DNA of 64,000 bases from Sclerurus mexicanus. Taxonomy: Eukaryota; Chordata; Aves; Passeriformes; Furnariidae. The DNA lies in contig VWZF01005933.1 in assembly GCA_013396755.1 (NCBI GenBank), positions 907,585 to 971,584 of the forward strand. Reading direction: 5' to 3'. Position numbers and translations under genes: made by a program. Shown piece by piece: positions 49,501 through 60,946 of this stretch; the stretch's first letter is position 1, and every line of letters begins with the position of its first letter. A model generated the notes under the pieces. It did no database searches. It was given only the letters and a program-made list of their open reading frames with translations, and was not told the origin of the DNA.

Positions 49501-52500
49501 GAGAAGGTGAATCACGGGACTATTATACTTCGGGGAGTCAAACCCAGACCCAATGAATCCTGCTTTGTAATATATCACTCAGAGCACTGCAGTCCTGTGG
49601 CTTTTTACGACCAGTCCTTTTAATAATTATTTGCATTGCAGCAGTGGAGATCAAGAGAATAAACTGGGGCACGCTGACCCAGCCACTGTATATTTCAAAT
49701 TTAAGAGAGGAAATAATTCCTGCCCCGAATACCTTAAGCTCTACAAACCTATGCAAAGGAACTCCTTGGAAATTGTGTTAAATGGAAGAAAATGTGGTCC
49801 CTGCAGAAGGATTGTCATGCAACTCCATGTTGGTCCGTGCAAAATCAGCAAGGAAACAGATCGGTAGCTGGCAGGGCTTTTATTCCATGTCCTGGGGGCA
49901 GTTCTCTGGCTCAGTTCCCCTCTCGGTGCTGCAGCTCTGCCTTGCACCCAACAATGCACAGACCTGTGGGAAATGTGATCCTGTAGGAAAGAATGCTGAT
50001 TGTCCCCTCACACTGCGTGTTTGGCCAAGAGTGGAGTGTCGTCCGTTCAGCCCACCGCTGGCATCCAGCAGTGCAGTGCGTTTCTTCTGAGTCCTTTCAT
50101 CTGCTTCAGAGGACCAAACCACTCTTACAAGGAGCCAATTCAGCTGAGGTAACGATTCCCGCATGGCACAGTTTAGTGTTTAATAGACATAACACCATCT
50201 GTTCTAGCTTCAAACAATAAAATCAGAGACCACGGAACTAGCGGTTGCAATCATTTTAAAGAAGCCAGAGACGGAGGAAGGAGGTGAGTGACAACATGCA
50301 GGACACGCGTAGAAAATGATTGCAGGGGAAACTTTCTGAAGGTGCTCGGCAAGAGGGAGCTTATTACCACCTCCTGTGTTCTGCACTGCAGGTATCGATC
50401 GTACTTTTCCTTCTGTTTTAGAAGTAAACCAGTGGGGGGAGAAGGGAACAGAGCTCTGCGCTGAAGCAGCGAATCCCCATCGATGCTGATTTCTTCACAG
50501 CAAACAGGGGTTCACAGCAAGACCTTTCCCTGAGACTGAAGAGATGATTAGGTTAAATGCAGTGGGGAGGACAACGTTTTCCTCCACAGGCTGCAGGCGG
50601 GTCGCAGCTGGACCTGGGGTTGGTTTCCTGCTAAATCCAAGGCGTGCCTTTGGCAGCAATGCAGCACCGAGGGGCAGCGATGTTTCCGGAATCAAGAATA
50701 CATTGAACAGCAGTGAGTTACGGCCACAGTGAAGTCGTAGGCACACTGTGTTCCTTCTCTGCGTCTTTTTCTGGACATCTTTTCTGCCAGAGAGCTATAG
50801 CAATGATTTGACTGTTTTCACTAATCCTCACCCAGAGTGCCTCTAGTCAAACAGTTGTGATCTAGAGCAAGGCATTTAGTTGTGTTTGAAAAGGTAAAAT
50901 TACATTTCATGATATTTTTTCTAAGGAAAATTTTGAAGCTGTGTAAAAATTAACCAAATAGATGATAAATCTTTCTGAGTGTGTGTAAGAACACAATTGC
51001 AGAAAATCCTGTAAGGATATGCAATAGAAGAACTAAGATTTTGGATCTGATTTTAGGCTTATGTCATCTTTTTACCTTACTTTGATGACATCTGTCAAAA
51101 TCAAGAACATAGCTACTGTCAGGAGGGTTAAACCCATGTTAAAAACACAGCTGGAATCAGGCTCAGTGTCTTGATGTCTCACACATTCAGTACACCCCTA
51201 TTTAAAAGCAAAAAAAGTCCTACCGTGAACAGAAAGTTCTACCAAGGGCTTCAGAAGAATACCATGAGACTAACAGGAGCCGAAGGAATATCAGGATCTG
51301 CTTGTGTCTTTAACAGAAGTGAACGATATTTGGTGAAATAGCTGGTAAAGAACCAATCAGCCATCTGAACTAAAAACCAGGATAACTCCCCCTTGGATGC
51401 ACTACACCAAGAAATACACTGCAAATAAACAGAGTTCCCATACAGCCCTCAAAACAGTGCAGAGATCTTGAAATAAAGTCTAATTCCCCAGTTAAATCAG
51501 TATAACAATACTGAAAGCCTTGCAACCAAGCCTGTTTCTGCTACTTTAAGAACAGCTGAGTGTCAATCTTGATTTTATTAATACCTCAATCTAAAACACT
51601 AGTGAAATTTCAGTTGAAGCTTCACTCAGTTTGGCTCTCAAACATTTTCTTTTGGGATTTTCTCTTTCCTAAACACCCTCTGCACTTTCTCCTGGCAGTC
51701 CTCCCTGCTTGAAATCTGTTTTAGTGAAGAGTGGCTTGGGTCACCTCCTTTGCCTAGAAGAGATGTTCATAAATCACATCCTATGACTACATCACACACA
51801 CATGTGAAGAACAGAAAAGTTACCTGAGTATTTGCCCTGAGTGTCACTAAAATGCATTCAGTGCAAAGACAGACGCAGATTCTGACAAGATGGTTCAGAC
51901 ATGTATTTTACTTTCTCTGATTAGGCTGCATTTTGTTTCACTGTGTCTCTTATCCTGAAGCTTTTCCTAAATTATCTCTGTTTACTGTTCTTTGGAAATC
52001 TGGAGTGGAAGCCTCCAGCTGGAGTCAGCTTTAGTAAGACATGCTGTGGGACTCGATAACTGATAGGATAGTGGGGAAACAGATGAGCAACAAAATGAAT
52101 TAGAATACGAGAAATGTCATGTTAAAAATCAGGCAAGATGAGCTAACGTACCAAAAACCTGCTTTTAAGGATGACAAACTTCGGAAGAATTAGTACAAAG
52201 TTAGAGTGGCAGCATATAAGCGGCTCATGTAAGAAGCTCAGCTGGACAGATTTTATTTCACTGTTTAAACACAGGTTTTGTAGATGCCATAACCTCTCCC
52301 CATGAAAAGCTTGTCCAAGATGGGCACCAAGCTGCAATTTACAGAGCAGAGTACCAGTTTTGTTTGGACATCTGCTGCTGCTGCTCCTGTTGACACGCTG
52401 CTGGTGAATGTTTGACTTGTTGCGCTAAACATGATTATTATTGGAGGTTTGCAGCATATGTGTCCTGTTCATGGAACTAAGCAGAGAAGAACTCGCAGCT

Positions 52501-54409
52501 TGGTGGGTGCACTTTGAAGCAATAAATAAAATCAGCTATTTCAATTCTGGTCATTGCCAAAAGCTTTGGTCTTAGTGAAATAATATGTAACCTTTTCAGG
52601 CTTGAGGTATGAAAGAAGAATCAGTGTGCATACACCATTTTCATTTGCTTGCTTCCTTTGTGCAGTATTAAGAGGACAGACGGGAGACTTGTGCTGATTA
52701 GCCAAGATAAAGCAATTGATATGCTCCTGCAGGGACTTGTTATTCTGTTATGTGGAAAAGAAAATATGCCACTGAAACACGTTTCCTTGCCATGTGTTGT
52801 GAAACCATTAATAAATTCTAGTTATTAATACTGACTAGATTGGGACAGCGTGGTATTTAAATAGTCTTAAAACACCGCACTAAATAAATTTCAGCGTGGT
52901 ATTTAAACAATAAAATCAATTTTAAAAAAAATCCCTCCTTTGAGCTGCACCTTGGTTAGGGACGGTACTGACAGACATGTGAGGAGCACGAGCATTAGAG
53001 GTCAGATGTCCCACCGTGCAAATGGGAATGCCTGTGGAGCCCCAGCCACGGAAGAGCTACCACCCCACACCATGGAGAAGTGGCAGAGTGCAGCCACATC
53101 CCAGTTCAACAACAGGCACCAGCAGCTACCAGTAGCAGCTCTTCTGTACCACAGCTGTCTCCTACCTGACTGGGTTAAACTACAACAGATACTAAAATAA
53201 AGCTACCCTACCACATATAAAGCAAACGTATCTGTTTGGCTATTTGTGACCAGGCTCATTCAGCTGCCCACACTTCAAGGAAATCTCTGGCTCAAGCTGT
53301 TGGTTCTGTGTTGTGCTTATTGTATTTTGCTATGACCTTAGTTTGGCTCTCTAATGTCAAGGTAAAGCCAACGTCATCTGTAAGTTCATCACTAAGACTC
53401 TGATAAATACTTTTCTAGAATAAGTGTAACTATATTTGAACTCCGGTGCTGCATACAAGGGCTAGAGGCTGGTCTATAATACAGTTACTTGCCCTCTGAA
53501 GAATCCTCTTTTACTGCCATGACTCTATCAAAGCCCAGAAATGGAAACAAAGGCAACAGGTTCACACATAAATATCAACACTGTAGGTAAATAAACTCAG
53601 AAGATACAAACTCTATCCGTAATTTCCTGCGACTGCTTTACAGTACCCGCCACGTGCTGAAGGAAATTGAGTCACCTGTTGATGATTCATTTAGTCATCA
53701 GAGGGTCAGGAGAACTCATTCCCCGTATGTTGAGATTCTTCCTGACTAGTAAATACGTAAAACTTCAGTGTCACATCAAAAAGGTGTGCATCATCAGCTA
53801 GAAAAGTTTATCATTAAGAATGCAGTTACTTTTTCTAAGCTATTCCTTGGTCGAGGTTAAATAGCTAAAAAACCACCACAGATACAGAAGTCTTCAAGAA
53901 GAAGTGTTAGATTTTGCTGAGTAAAGTGGTGTCAGTAGCTGAAATTTCAGAGCGTAAAATTGACAAGTGGGAGAAAAACTGAGAAGTCAGAGCTCAGAGA
54001 TTCAATAAAGCATTGTGTCTGCAGGCAAAAATAAGAAGTGGAGAACTCTGTACTGAACAGTAAGAGGACCTGGAAAGCAGGAAGGAAGATAATTTAAAAC
54101 TAATAACTTTATGATTAATAGCCTGATCAAAAACTTCAAAACAGATAAAGACTGGATCTTCCAAGACTGGCTTGGAGATACGTCAAAAAGTGATGTTTGA
54201 ACAAACTCCAAAATGCTTCTATGCTCTCATAAGGCAGGACGTCAGGAGAAACAAACAAACCAAAATTAAACTGGCAAACATGGAAAAATACCTCAGGAAT
54301 CTTGGGGGAAAAATCTGGCAATCTGCGAGGAGAAGCAGGAAGTGCAAAGCAAGGGTGATAGCACTTTACAGCAAAGCACAGCTGCGAGCTGGTAAGAGGC
54401 TTCCTTGAC
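43521..54409. other. Non-coding stretch
   Basis: About 11 kb with no recognised gene. Minus frames overlap at 44156-44865, and opposing frames of 131 (minus) and 166 (plus) codons lie at 47857-48594; none shows a known motif. Small repeats: CTG x4 at 52372-52383, and a 16-bp direct repeat (CAGCGTGGTATTTAAA) at 52846-52861 and 52892-52907. No RNA gene was recognised. Confidence 0.5.
52846..52907. repeat. 16-bp direct repeat pair
   Basis: CAGCGTGGTATTTAAA occurs at 52846-52861 and exactly again at 52892-52907, 46 bp apart, followed by A-rich sequence ending in an A8 run near 52924. This could be a small duplication. The spacing is too short to flank a transposon. Confidence 0.8.
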
Positions 54410-54476
54410 CACAGAATCATTAAGGTTGGAAAAGACCTTCAAGATCACTTAGTCCAACCTTTGACCAAACACCACC

Positions 54477-54836
54477 TCAGACCACGGCACTAAGTGCCAT
54501 GTCCAGTCGTTTCCTGAACAACTTCAGGAACAGTGATTCCACCACTTCTCTGGGCAGTCTGTTACAACGCCTGACCACCTTTTCAGTGAAGAAATTCTTC
54601 CTAATGTCCAACCTGAACCTGCCCTGGCAGTGCTTGAGGCTGTGTCCCCTTGTCCTGACACTTGTTGTCTGGGAGAAGAAGCCAACCCTCACCTTGCTGC
54701 AATCTCCTTTTAGGTGGCTGTAGAGAGTGATAAGGTGACTCCTAAACCTCAGCTCCCTCAGTCCATCCTCATGTGACTTACTCTCCAGACCCTTCCTGCA
54801 CAGCTTCACTGCCCTTTTCTGGGTGCACTCCAGCAC
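54477..54836 (-). pseudogene. CR1 ORF2 C-terminal fragment
   Basis: A 119-residue readable piece of CR1 ORF2, the protein with endonuclease and reverse-transcriptase activities that copies CR1 RNA into the genome. Visible family motifs: CTQKRAVKL near the start, GLRELRFRS, LITLYSHLKGDC, then IRKNFFTEKVVRRCNRLPRE near residues 78-98, ending with the normal-looking terminus LFRKRLDMALSAVV before its stop at 54477-54479. This part lies downstream of the catalytic core. It is in the same frame as the fragment at 54852-55121 but is separated from it by an in-frame TAA. The first Met is an internal residue, not a true start. Confidence 0.9.
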
Positions 54837-54851
54837 CTCAATGTCTTTCTT

Positions 54852-55121
54852 TTAGTGAGGGACCCAAAACTGGACACAAAATTCAAGGTGTGGCCTCACC
54901 AATGAGTACAGGGGTACAATCACTGCCCTGGTCCTGCTGGACACACTATTCTTGACACAAGCCAAGATGCCATTGGCCTTCTTGGCCACCTGGGCACACT
55001 GCTGGCTCACGTGCAGCTGGCTGTTGACCAGCATCCCCAGGTCCTTTCCCTCCAGCAGCTCTCCAGCCTCTCTTCCCTCTGTTGCATGGAGCTGTTGTGA
55101 TCCAAATGCAGGACCTGGCAC
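54852..55121 (-). pseudogene. CR1 ORF2 upstream fragment, broken by a stop and a frameshift
   Basis: An 89-residue frame with the CR1 ORF2 motifs GKDLGMLVNSQL, QQCAQVAKKANGILAC and LVRPHLEFCVQFW, in family order. It ends at a TAA (54852-54854), where intact relatives continue into the next fragment. The first 20 or so residues (up to about 55060) do not match the family in this frame; the neighbouring frame does (reading RFNKVKCQVLHL around 55100-55140), so a frameshift lies near 55060. The apparent start Met is therefore an artefact of the shifted frame. Confidence 0.88.
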
Positions 55122-55168
55122 TTCACCTTATTGAATCTCACGTAATAGGCCTCAGGCCAGATAGTGGA

Positions 55169-55512
55169 AGGTAAAATATGTCTGCATATGTGTTAAAGAG
55201 ACACTGAAACACTTCCTCTCTTGTTAAGTGACTTTGTAAGACAGACAACACAAACACCTGATATCTTACGAGAAGAAGCAGCTGCCTCTTAGTGACTCTT
55301 CTGGAAGGAGATAAAAAGTGATAAAATATGACACCAGGGGTTTACCATATATATTTCAGAGGACAGAAAAGCCTGGGGAAGACATGGGAAAGCATTTCTT
55401 TGCACAAGCAAAGAGACTAGTCAGGGGGTTGCTGCCTAGGGGCACAGACATAGGAGGGAAGCTTCTGGGGAATGGTGATTTTGAAATAGTTTTTACTTCT
55501 CTAATAGTCCCA
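55169..55512. other. Non-coding, nothing firmly recognised
   Basis: A 72-codon plus frame at 55318-55536 runs into the TATA box that follows. It shows no motif I recognise and is treated as chance. No repeat family was identified. Confidence 0.5.
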
Positions 55513-55930
55513 TATAAAAGGGGGCCACCACGGTAAGCTGAGGGCAAATACTGCTGGCAACAGCTCTGCCAGAAGAGAGGAGTGCATGGTCTCAAGTCAA
55601 AAATTCCCCCGTGCTTCTCCCCTTCCCGGGCAAGGAGACCGAGGGGACGTCAGAGCAATGGAGGGGATGAATGCCCACCGATGCACAGTGCTGGATTCCC
55701 ATCACTGCAGCCTCACAGCACTCCAGGTGAGAGCTGCTCTCCGGGAGGCACAACAGCAGCCTCTGAAATTGGGAGTGTTTTACCGAGCTTGTAACACGCC
55801 AGGCAGGAGCACAAGGGGAGATGGCATTTTAATCAAAGGATTTTCCCGTTGCTGGGACACGGCTGAGCAGGGAGCACACGCACCTTCCCGGAGAAGTGGA
55901 AGGGGCAGGAAGGACACTGTGCAGGCACCA
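55513..55930 (+). promoter_or_regulatory. TATA box with GC-raised downstream patch, tentative promoter
   Basis: TATAAAAG at 55513-55520 is a consensus TATA box, followed by locally GC-rich sequence with scattered CpGs, a CRE-like GACGTCA at 55646-55652 and a donor-like CAG/GTGAGAG at 55726/55727. Together this resembles a TATA promoter with a first exon of about 180 bases, starting some 30 bases after the TATA box. It might be a host promoter, a lncRNA start or an unrecognised LTR. The 146-codon plus frame at 55586-56026 is not a recognisable protein. All parts are individually common by chance. Confidence 0.3.
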
Positions 55931-58900
55931 GGCTCTCCTTTCCCATGGGCTATGCAGCAAAATCATTGTGGATATGACAGAGGGGCACATCTGGCAAATA
56001 GCAGACACAGACTTGAAATACTGTGAAACTGGGATTTGGGGTTATTTGATCTTCATTTCCAGTAGAAACCTTTTCTTTTGTACGAGTATAAAAATACTGC
56101 TAAGAGAAATTGTAACCCAAAGGCATCAATTTTTATCTGAATTGCTCAGTGTTGAAACGAGCCCTGATTTTAAGTATTCATTATAAAATTCTCTTATTTT
56201 CTTTTCTTTCCTAAATTAGTTCTGTGCAGCAAGTCTCATCATATGAACGAAGGCAAGAAAGGCAAATAGGACACAGAAGAGAATAGCAGGAGTAATGATT
56301 TTGCTTGCCTCCAATTTTCAGGTACCAAAGTCTGAAACAGCTTAAAAGGTAAAAGAATTATTTTGAAGAGCAGTTTTTAGTATGTCTTTTCTAGAAATCA
56401 GATTTCTTCACAAGTTTTGAAATTAAGAACACAAAAAAAATCACTCCGAATTCTTTAAAATAAAGCTCCTAATTTTAAAGTCGTCTGTGAAGAAAGGCCT
56501 CAGTTAGCAACTCTCTGAAACTGCAGCTTCAGCCAAAGCAAAACCCCATAGCAAAAGTTATGATTCACGCCTCTGGATGTTTGGTTACACTGATGTCAGA
56601 AAAACTCTGAAGGAAGAGATCTAGGGCTGTAACCCTGGTTACATGCAGGCTCCAGCAGAGAAGTGGATGAATTTTCCATGACTGAACTGACAACAAACTC
56701 TACCTGAACAGGTGGAAGTGAGGATTCCCTGAGCCAAACCCAAAGATTTTAGGGGCCAACAGGTGCCAAAATAACAGAATTCCCGTCTGAAGACTGCGTG
56801 CAGCTTTGGGCAACCACTGTCACTACATTGAAAACAAAGATCAGACCTGGAACAGTGGAAAAGCAGACTTAAAGCAATTACAAGAGATTTCTGAAGTTCT
56901 AAAAAGCATCTGGGCAGGGACGTAATGCAAGCTGCCTTTGTGCAAAATTTTATTTCAAGGGAACATGATGCTTTATCTTTATGGCATCCGGCAGTCATAC
57001 ACCCTTTTCAAGCCAAGTGGCATTGGCTTTGATTTCAGGAGGCTCCAGGGGGAAAAAAAGGGAGGGCTTGGAAGCTTTCAAGCCTTCTATTTCACATTAT
57101 CCAGGCTCCTTTATGCATTGTATTTCCCTCTGACACAGCATCTCTGATGGTGAGGGACTAGCTCTGGCTCTTGCTGCGTGCCCAGTCGTCTGCACAACAC
57201 CATGGCTCTGCTATCCAGGAGGTGACAGTAAAGGCTCCAGCTTACCCTCCCTCCCACAGCTCTGAAATAATGTCCTTGATTTCAAGAGAAGGAGGCTTTT
57301 CCTGGATTGAAGCGGATCCATCTCTGTGAGCATCATAAGGTACTTCAAAAGTAACTGGCACCAAAGTTGTTAATTGTCAAGACTAACCAGAAAATGGTGC
57401 TGCCTGAACCAAAGTGAGAATGAGAGATGGGGCAGGAACCGGTCTCCAGACACGGTCAACACACCCCATCCAAATCTCAAGTGGTCTGAGCTCAACAGAC
57501 CCAGAGAACCAGTCACACTGGCACTTTATCTGGTGGTTTAGGAGGTTAGGGTTAGTATAATTTGACTTCTAACATGTCCCCATGACCGCAGAGCCAGGCA
57601 TTTGACAAGTATGAATGTCACTGAGAGTAGCACAGAGAATTATTTGTGAGTTCTCAGTAATCACCCATCCCAACAAAAATCCTGTGAGTAGGACTTTTTA
57701 TCCTTGATCATGGTAACACTTTGGAAAATGCCAGCAGCATATCTAAATTTCCAAATCAGGTGTGAAAATAACAGCCCCTTTGGTCCAAAGGCCTATGAAT
57801 CTAGGCCAGGTATGTGGAAAATAAGGTAAGATTCAGTTGCAATACAGGATTAAATAAATACATGAAGTCCAATGTTCCAAGCCCAAACTATAGTGAACCA
57901 AAATAGAAGCACATCAGCAAATTGCTCTAATCTGACAAATTCAACAAGTCATCTAGACTTCTGTTAATGCTATTGCCTCTCCAAAATTAGCAGAACGATA
58001 TTTCACAACTCCAGAAGCCTCAAGCTAGTTTAACCACCGGTGTTACTGAGCTCCAGGAGCCTTGCCAAGAAGCTGTGACATTCTGTTTACTCATCACCGC
58101 TGACATGATTGATGTCATTGCTGATTTGGTCTTATTTCCTGTCCTCAACCTGAGTCGTTTGGCTCTGTACTGTACCCTCTGACACCTGCTCTGGAGAGCA
58201 ATCAGCTACATGCAGTGCTTCAGGATGACTTCAGCTGACACAATTGCCAGGTAGTCCTGCCCGTGAAGGAACCAGAGAAGATCGAGCCACGCTGCGAGGC
58301 TGGGCATGACGGTGAAGACTTTGTTTAGTGCACACCTCACCTCGGAGGTGGGTGTCTGGATGTGAGAGCTGACAGACAGCATAAGCTATAGTCAAGGAGC
58401 CAACAACAGCTGAGATTATTTTAAAGTTGGTTTCGGCATCTAGCAAAGAGCCACTTGTAGAAAATAGCCTGGGATGGAGAAATCCCGAGTTGTTCCTCTT
58501 GAACAAATCAAAGAGACAAATGGGAGTTTCTTGATAAAAGCACATGTAGAAAAATAAGATCTTCGGGAAATGCAAGTCTGCTGGACTGAAAAGCTCAGAG
58601 TCCTTGGAATGCTAAGGGCTTGATATTTCCATATATCTAAGGGAAAAAGAAGTCCTCTTTGAAGTTTCCACCTGAAGTCAGGGGAAAAGCCTGTGGGAAA
58701 GGATTCTCAGAGGGGAGGAGGACAGATTATTTGGCTTGTTAAGAGGAAGAATAGGATTTAGAGGCTGAAAACTTGTAGGAATATCTAGATTCCATCCAAA
58801 ATCTAAGTTGAGGCAGTTTTGCCTCTTTCCATCTAGGACAATCATGTTAGAGAGGCAAAGCCAGGACAGCTGACCTCCATCACAGGGGATTGTGCAGCAC

Positions 58901-59097
58901 TGCATGGAAGTAGAGCAAACACAGATACCTTTTTAAGAAAGAAATGAAAAGAACTTTGAGAGCATCCATGAGATATAACAGTCTGGCCTCACCAGCAGAA
59001 GAAAGATGGGAAGAAAAGAGTCATTAAAGACATAAAAGGGGACAACACTTGGTATATGTTTAGCAATTCCAGCTACATCAGACTAGACTTTTGTCTT
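55931..59097. other. Non-coding stretch
   Basis: No gene recognised. A 119-codon minus frame (56639-56998) and a 114-codon minus frame (58231-58575) lack motifs. Two telomere-like units at 57544-57555 are too few to mean anything. Confidence 0.5.
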
Positions 59098-59176
59098 TCT
59101 TTGATGTGAAACTTATTTTCTAGACAAAGGAAAAGGTGATAAATTGCATCTATTGGAACTTCATTAAACCACTATG
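59098..59176 (+). mobile_element. Possible ancient CR1 reverse-transcriptase scrap
   Basis: The stretch with GACAAAGGAAAAGGTG, CTATTGG and CTTCATTAAA resembles the CR1 ORF2 region encoding DKG...VIYLDFSKAF; the plus frame reads CIYWNFIKP at the corresponding place. A stop codon (TAG at 59121-59123) lies within the frame and no similarity was seen further on. By-eye identity over about 60 bp is suggestive only. Confidence 0.35.
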
Positions 59177-60734
59177 GAGCATAATGACATAAACTGAGAA
59201 TAAATAGAGGAAACTTCAAGTGCTTAAAGTGACTGCAACCAGCTGGGCTGAACAAAGGTTTCATCAGACCAGAGGAAGATTACGAGCAGAACTCATTACT
59301 GATGAAACTCTTCAATTTTTCTATTCATATTCATTAGTGTTTTCATTACTTCCACAGTGCAATCAGCACATTTCTTACCAAGATTTCAAAGGGAGAACTC
59401 ACTGTTAGTAAAGAGGACAATAAGAAAATTGTCTAAGAAAAACTAGACAACCCTGAAGAGAGGAACAATGGAAATTTAATTATAAAAAGTACTAGACTGT
59501 GCACTTGAATGCCATAGTGAATCAGATACTTCTCAGCTGGACACTAGCAAGAGTGAACTGGTTTACAATTGCCATCTAAGAGCTTGGTTTGTTCTGTTCT
59601 AAGTGTGAGACAGGAGTGAGTGGACACCCAGCTGCCCTCTGTAAGGAAGGGTCAGAGGCACAGAGCTGCCCTCAGCAGAACATGGGAGTATAAACCCGGC
59701 AAGTAGAAACCGAGGAGTAGAAACCAAGCACTTAAGAGTTGAAGCAGCATCCTAAATAAATAAGAGAGGCCAAATAATTTGAGCTATTATATTTTCAAAT
59801 TTACGGCCTTTATACACTCTGTAAATATTCTATAAATGAGCAACAGTGAGGGCTGCAACCCTGGAGATGAAGTATACTGCAGCCATCTCCGGGCTCTGAT
59901 TTCCCCTTTGAGGTTTTCAAGTTTTCATCTAGAATTACTGTATCTTTGTAATTATAATCCAACCTGCCTGAAAAATACTACCATTCTAAAGTGGATCTGG
60001 ATTCACTGATAGTAGCAATTATTCAGTGTGGTGGTTCACAACAATAAAGGCTCGGGTTTGTGGCTGTAGAGACCTGGTTTACATGCTAACTCAGACTACA
60101 AGTCGCTGTCCCCACATCTCTAGGTCAGGAAATAGAAGGGCAGACACAGGAGAGGCTGTACTGTGTGGGATCAAAGGTGACCCAGCTCCTCCCAGAGGGT
60201 GTTTTCTATAACTAGAGCTGAGGCAGAGTGCAAAAAAAGGGCAAGTCCATAGAAATGCTTCACTGCACACTCTCCTGGGGAGCAGGGACAGAGACACTCT
60301 ATTAAGGTGATAAAAGATGAAAGATTATCACTTTATAGAAGGTGATAATATCCTGCCCTCACTGGAGTCGCTGCCTTGTCTATCAAGTAAGCCGAAAAAT
60401 GCCATTGAGCACAGTCTATGTGTTAGAGAAGAGCAAATATATTTTGGACATAAAGTCACAGGATGCTGCACTGTGACTTCCCACATAATTTATTTCTCCT
60501 GTCCCCAAAGCGTTTTCTCGTAGATGCCGTTAGTAGAAATTTGGGAAACTCCTACCCTAAAACTGTGCCACTACATGGCACACAGTCACTAGAATTTCTC
60601 TGTATTATTTCTGTAAGAAAAATATGACTAAGTGAAAGCAGGTTGACATCCTTGCTATCAGGTTTGCCTGAATCCTGATTTTGGTAAATATGCAAAGGTA
60701 TATTAGAGTTCAGACAGTTCTAAATACATAGTTA
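59177..60734. other. Non-coding, nothing recognised
   Basis: Short chance frames only. A small local duplication of AGTAGAAACC lies at about 59702-59724. No RNA gene or repeat family was recognised. Confidence 0.55.
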
Positions 60735-60946
60735 TATTGGGTTTCACGGCAAGGTTTTGGTCGTGGCGGGGGCTACTGGGTGATTTCTGTGAGAAGCTGC
60801 TAGAAGTTTCCCCATGTCCAATAAAGCCACTGCCCTTAACTCACAAGCCTTTTGTTACATTTTCTCTCCCCTGTCCAGTTGAGGAGGGGAGCGATAGACC
60901 AGATTTGATGTGTACCTTGCATCAAATCATGGGTCAGCCCACCACA
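60735..60946 (+). mobile_element. Avian endogenous-retrovirus-type LTR, solo and internally deleted
   Basis: Two blocks typical of a widespread bird LTR repeat are joined here. The 5' block (from about 60735) includes GGCAAGGTTTTGGTCGTGGC and TTCTGTGAGAAGCTGCTAGA. The 3' block (about 60838-60946) includes CAAGCCTTTTGTTACATTTT, CTCTCCCCTGTCCAGTTGAG, GAGGGGAGCGATAGA and the terminal GGTCAGCCCACCACA. Full-length copies, as I remember them, have many hundreds of bases between these blocks, so most of the LTR body is deleted with the junction near 60830. No retroviral gene is present beside it, so it is a solo LTR. The exact family name was not assigned. The 85-codon plus frame crossing it (60737-60994) is incidental. 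Confidence 0.82.

Larger units (their letters stand above)
54410..55168 (-). mobile_element. CR1 LINE, 5'-truncated, best-preserved copy
   Basis: About 760 bp of the 3' end of a CR1 element on minus. The plus strand shows the inverted tail (ACAGAATCATTAAGGTTGG at 54411) and AGTCCAACC, then ORF2 in reverse. The 3' UTR spans roughly 54410-54476 and ORF2 runs upstream to about 55168, where similarity stops; the boundary is uncertain by some 20 bp. The remaining ORF2 holds the conserved region after the reverse-transcriptase core through the C-terminus. The endonuclease and catalytic core are absent, so the copy is dead on arrival. It belongs to the subfamily with the GTTGGAAAAGACC 3' block and so differs from the copies at 23.2 and 34.5 kb. 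Confidence 0.95.

Noticed and set aside
52372..52383. Four CTG units
   Set aside because: Too short to be a meaningful trinucleotide repeat.
55586..56026. 146-codon plus frame after the TATA box
   Set aside because: A donor-like site at 55726 lies inside it and the product has no recognisable features; more likely untranslated or chance.
56795..56960. Segment with GCGTGCAGCTTTGGGC resembling the CR1 CVQFW region
   Set aside because: Similarity covers only about 18 bp and neighbouring blocks do not follow CR1 order.
57544..57555. GGTTAGGGTTAG telomere-like sequence
   Set aside because: Only about two units; expected by chance in 64 kb.
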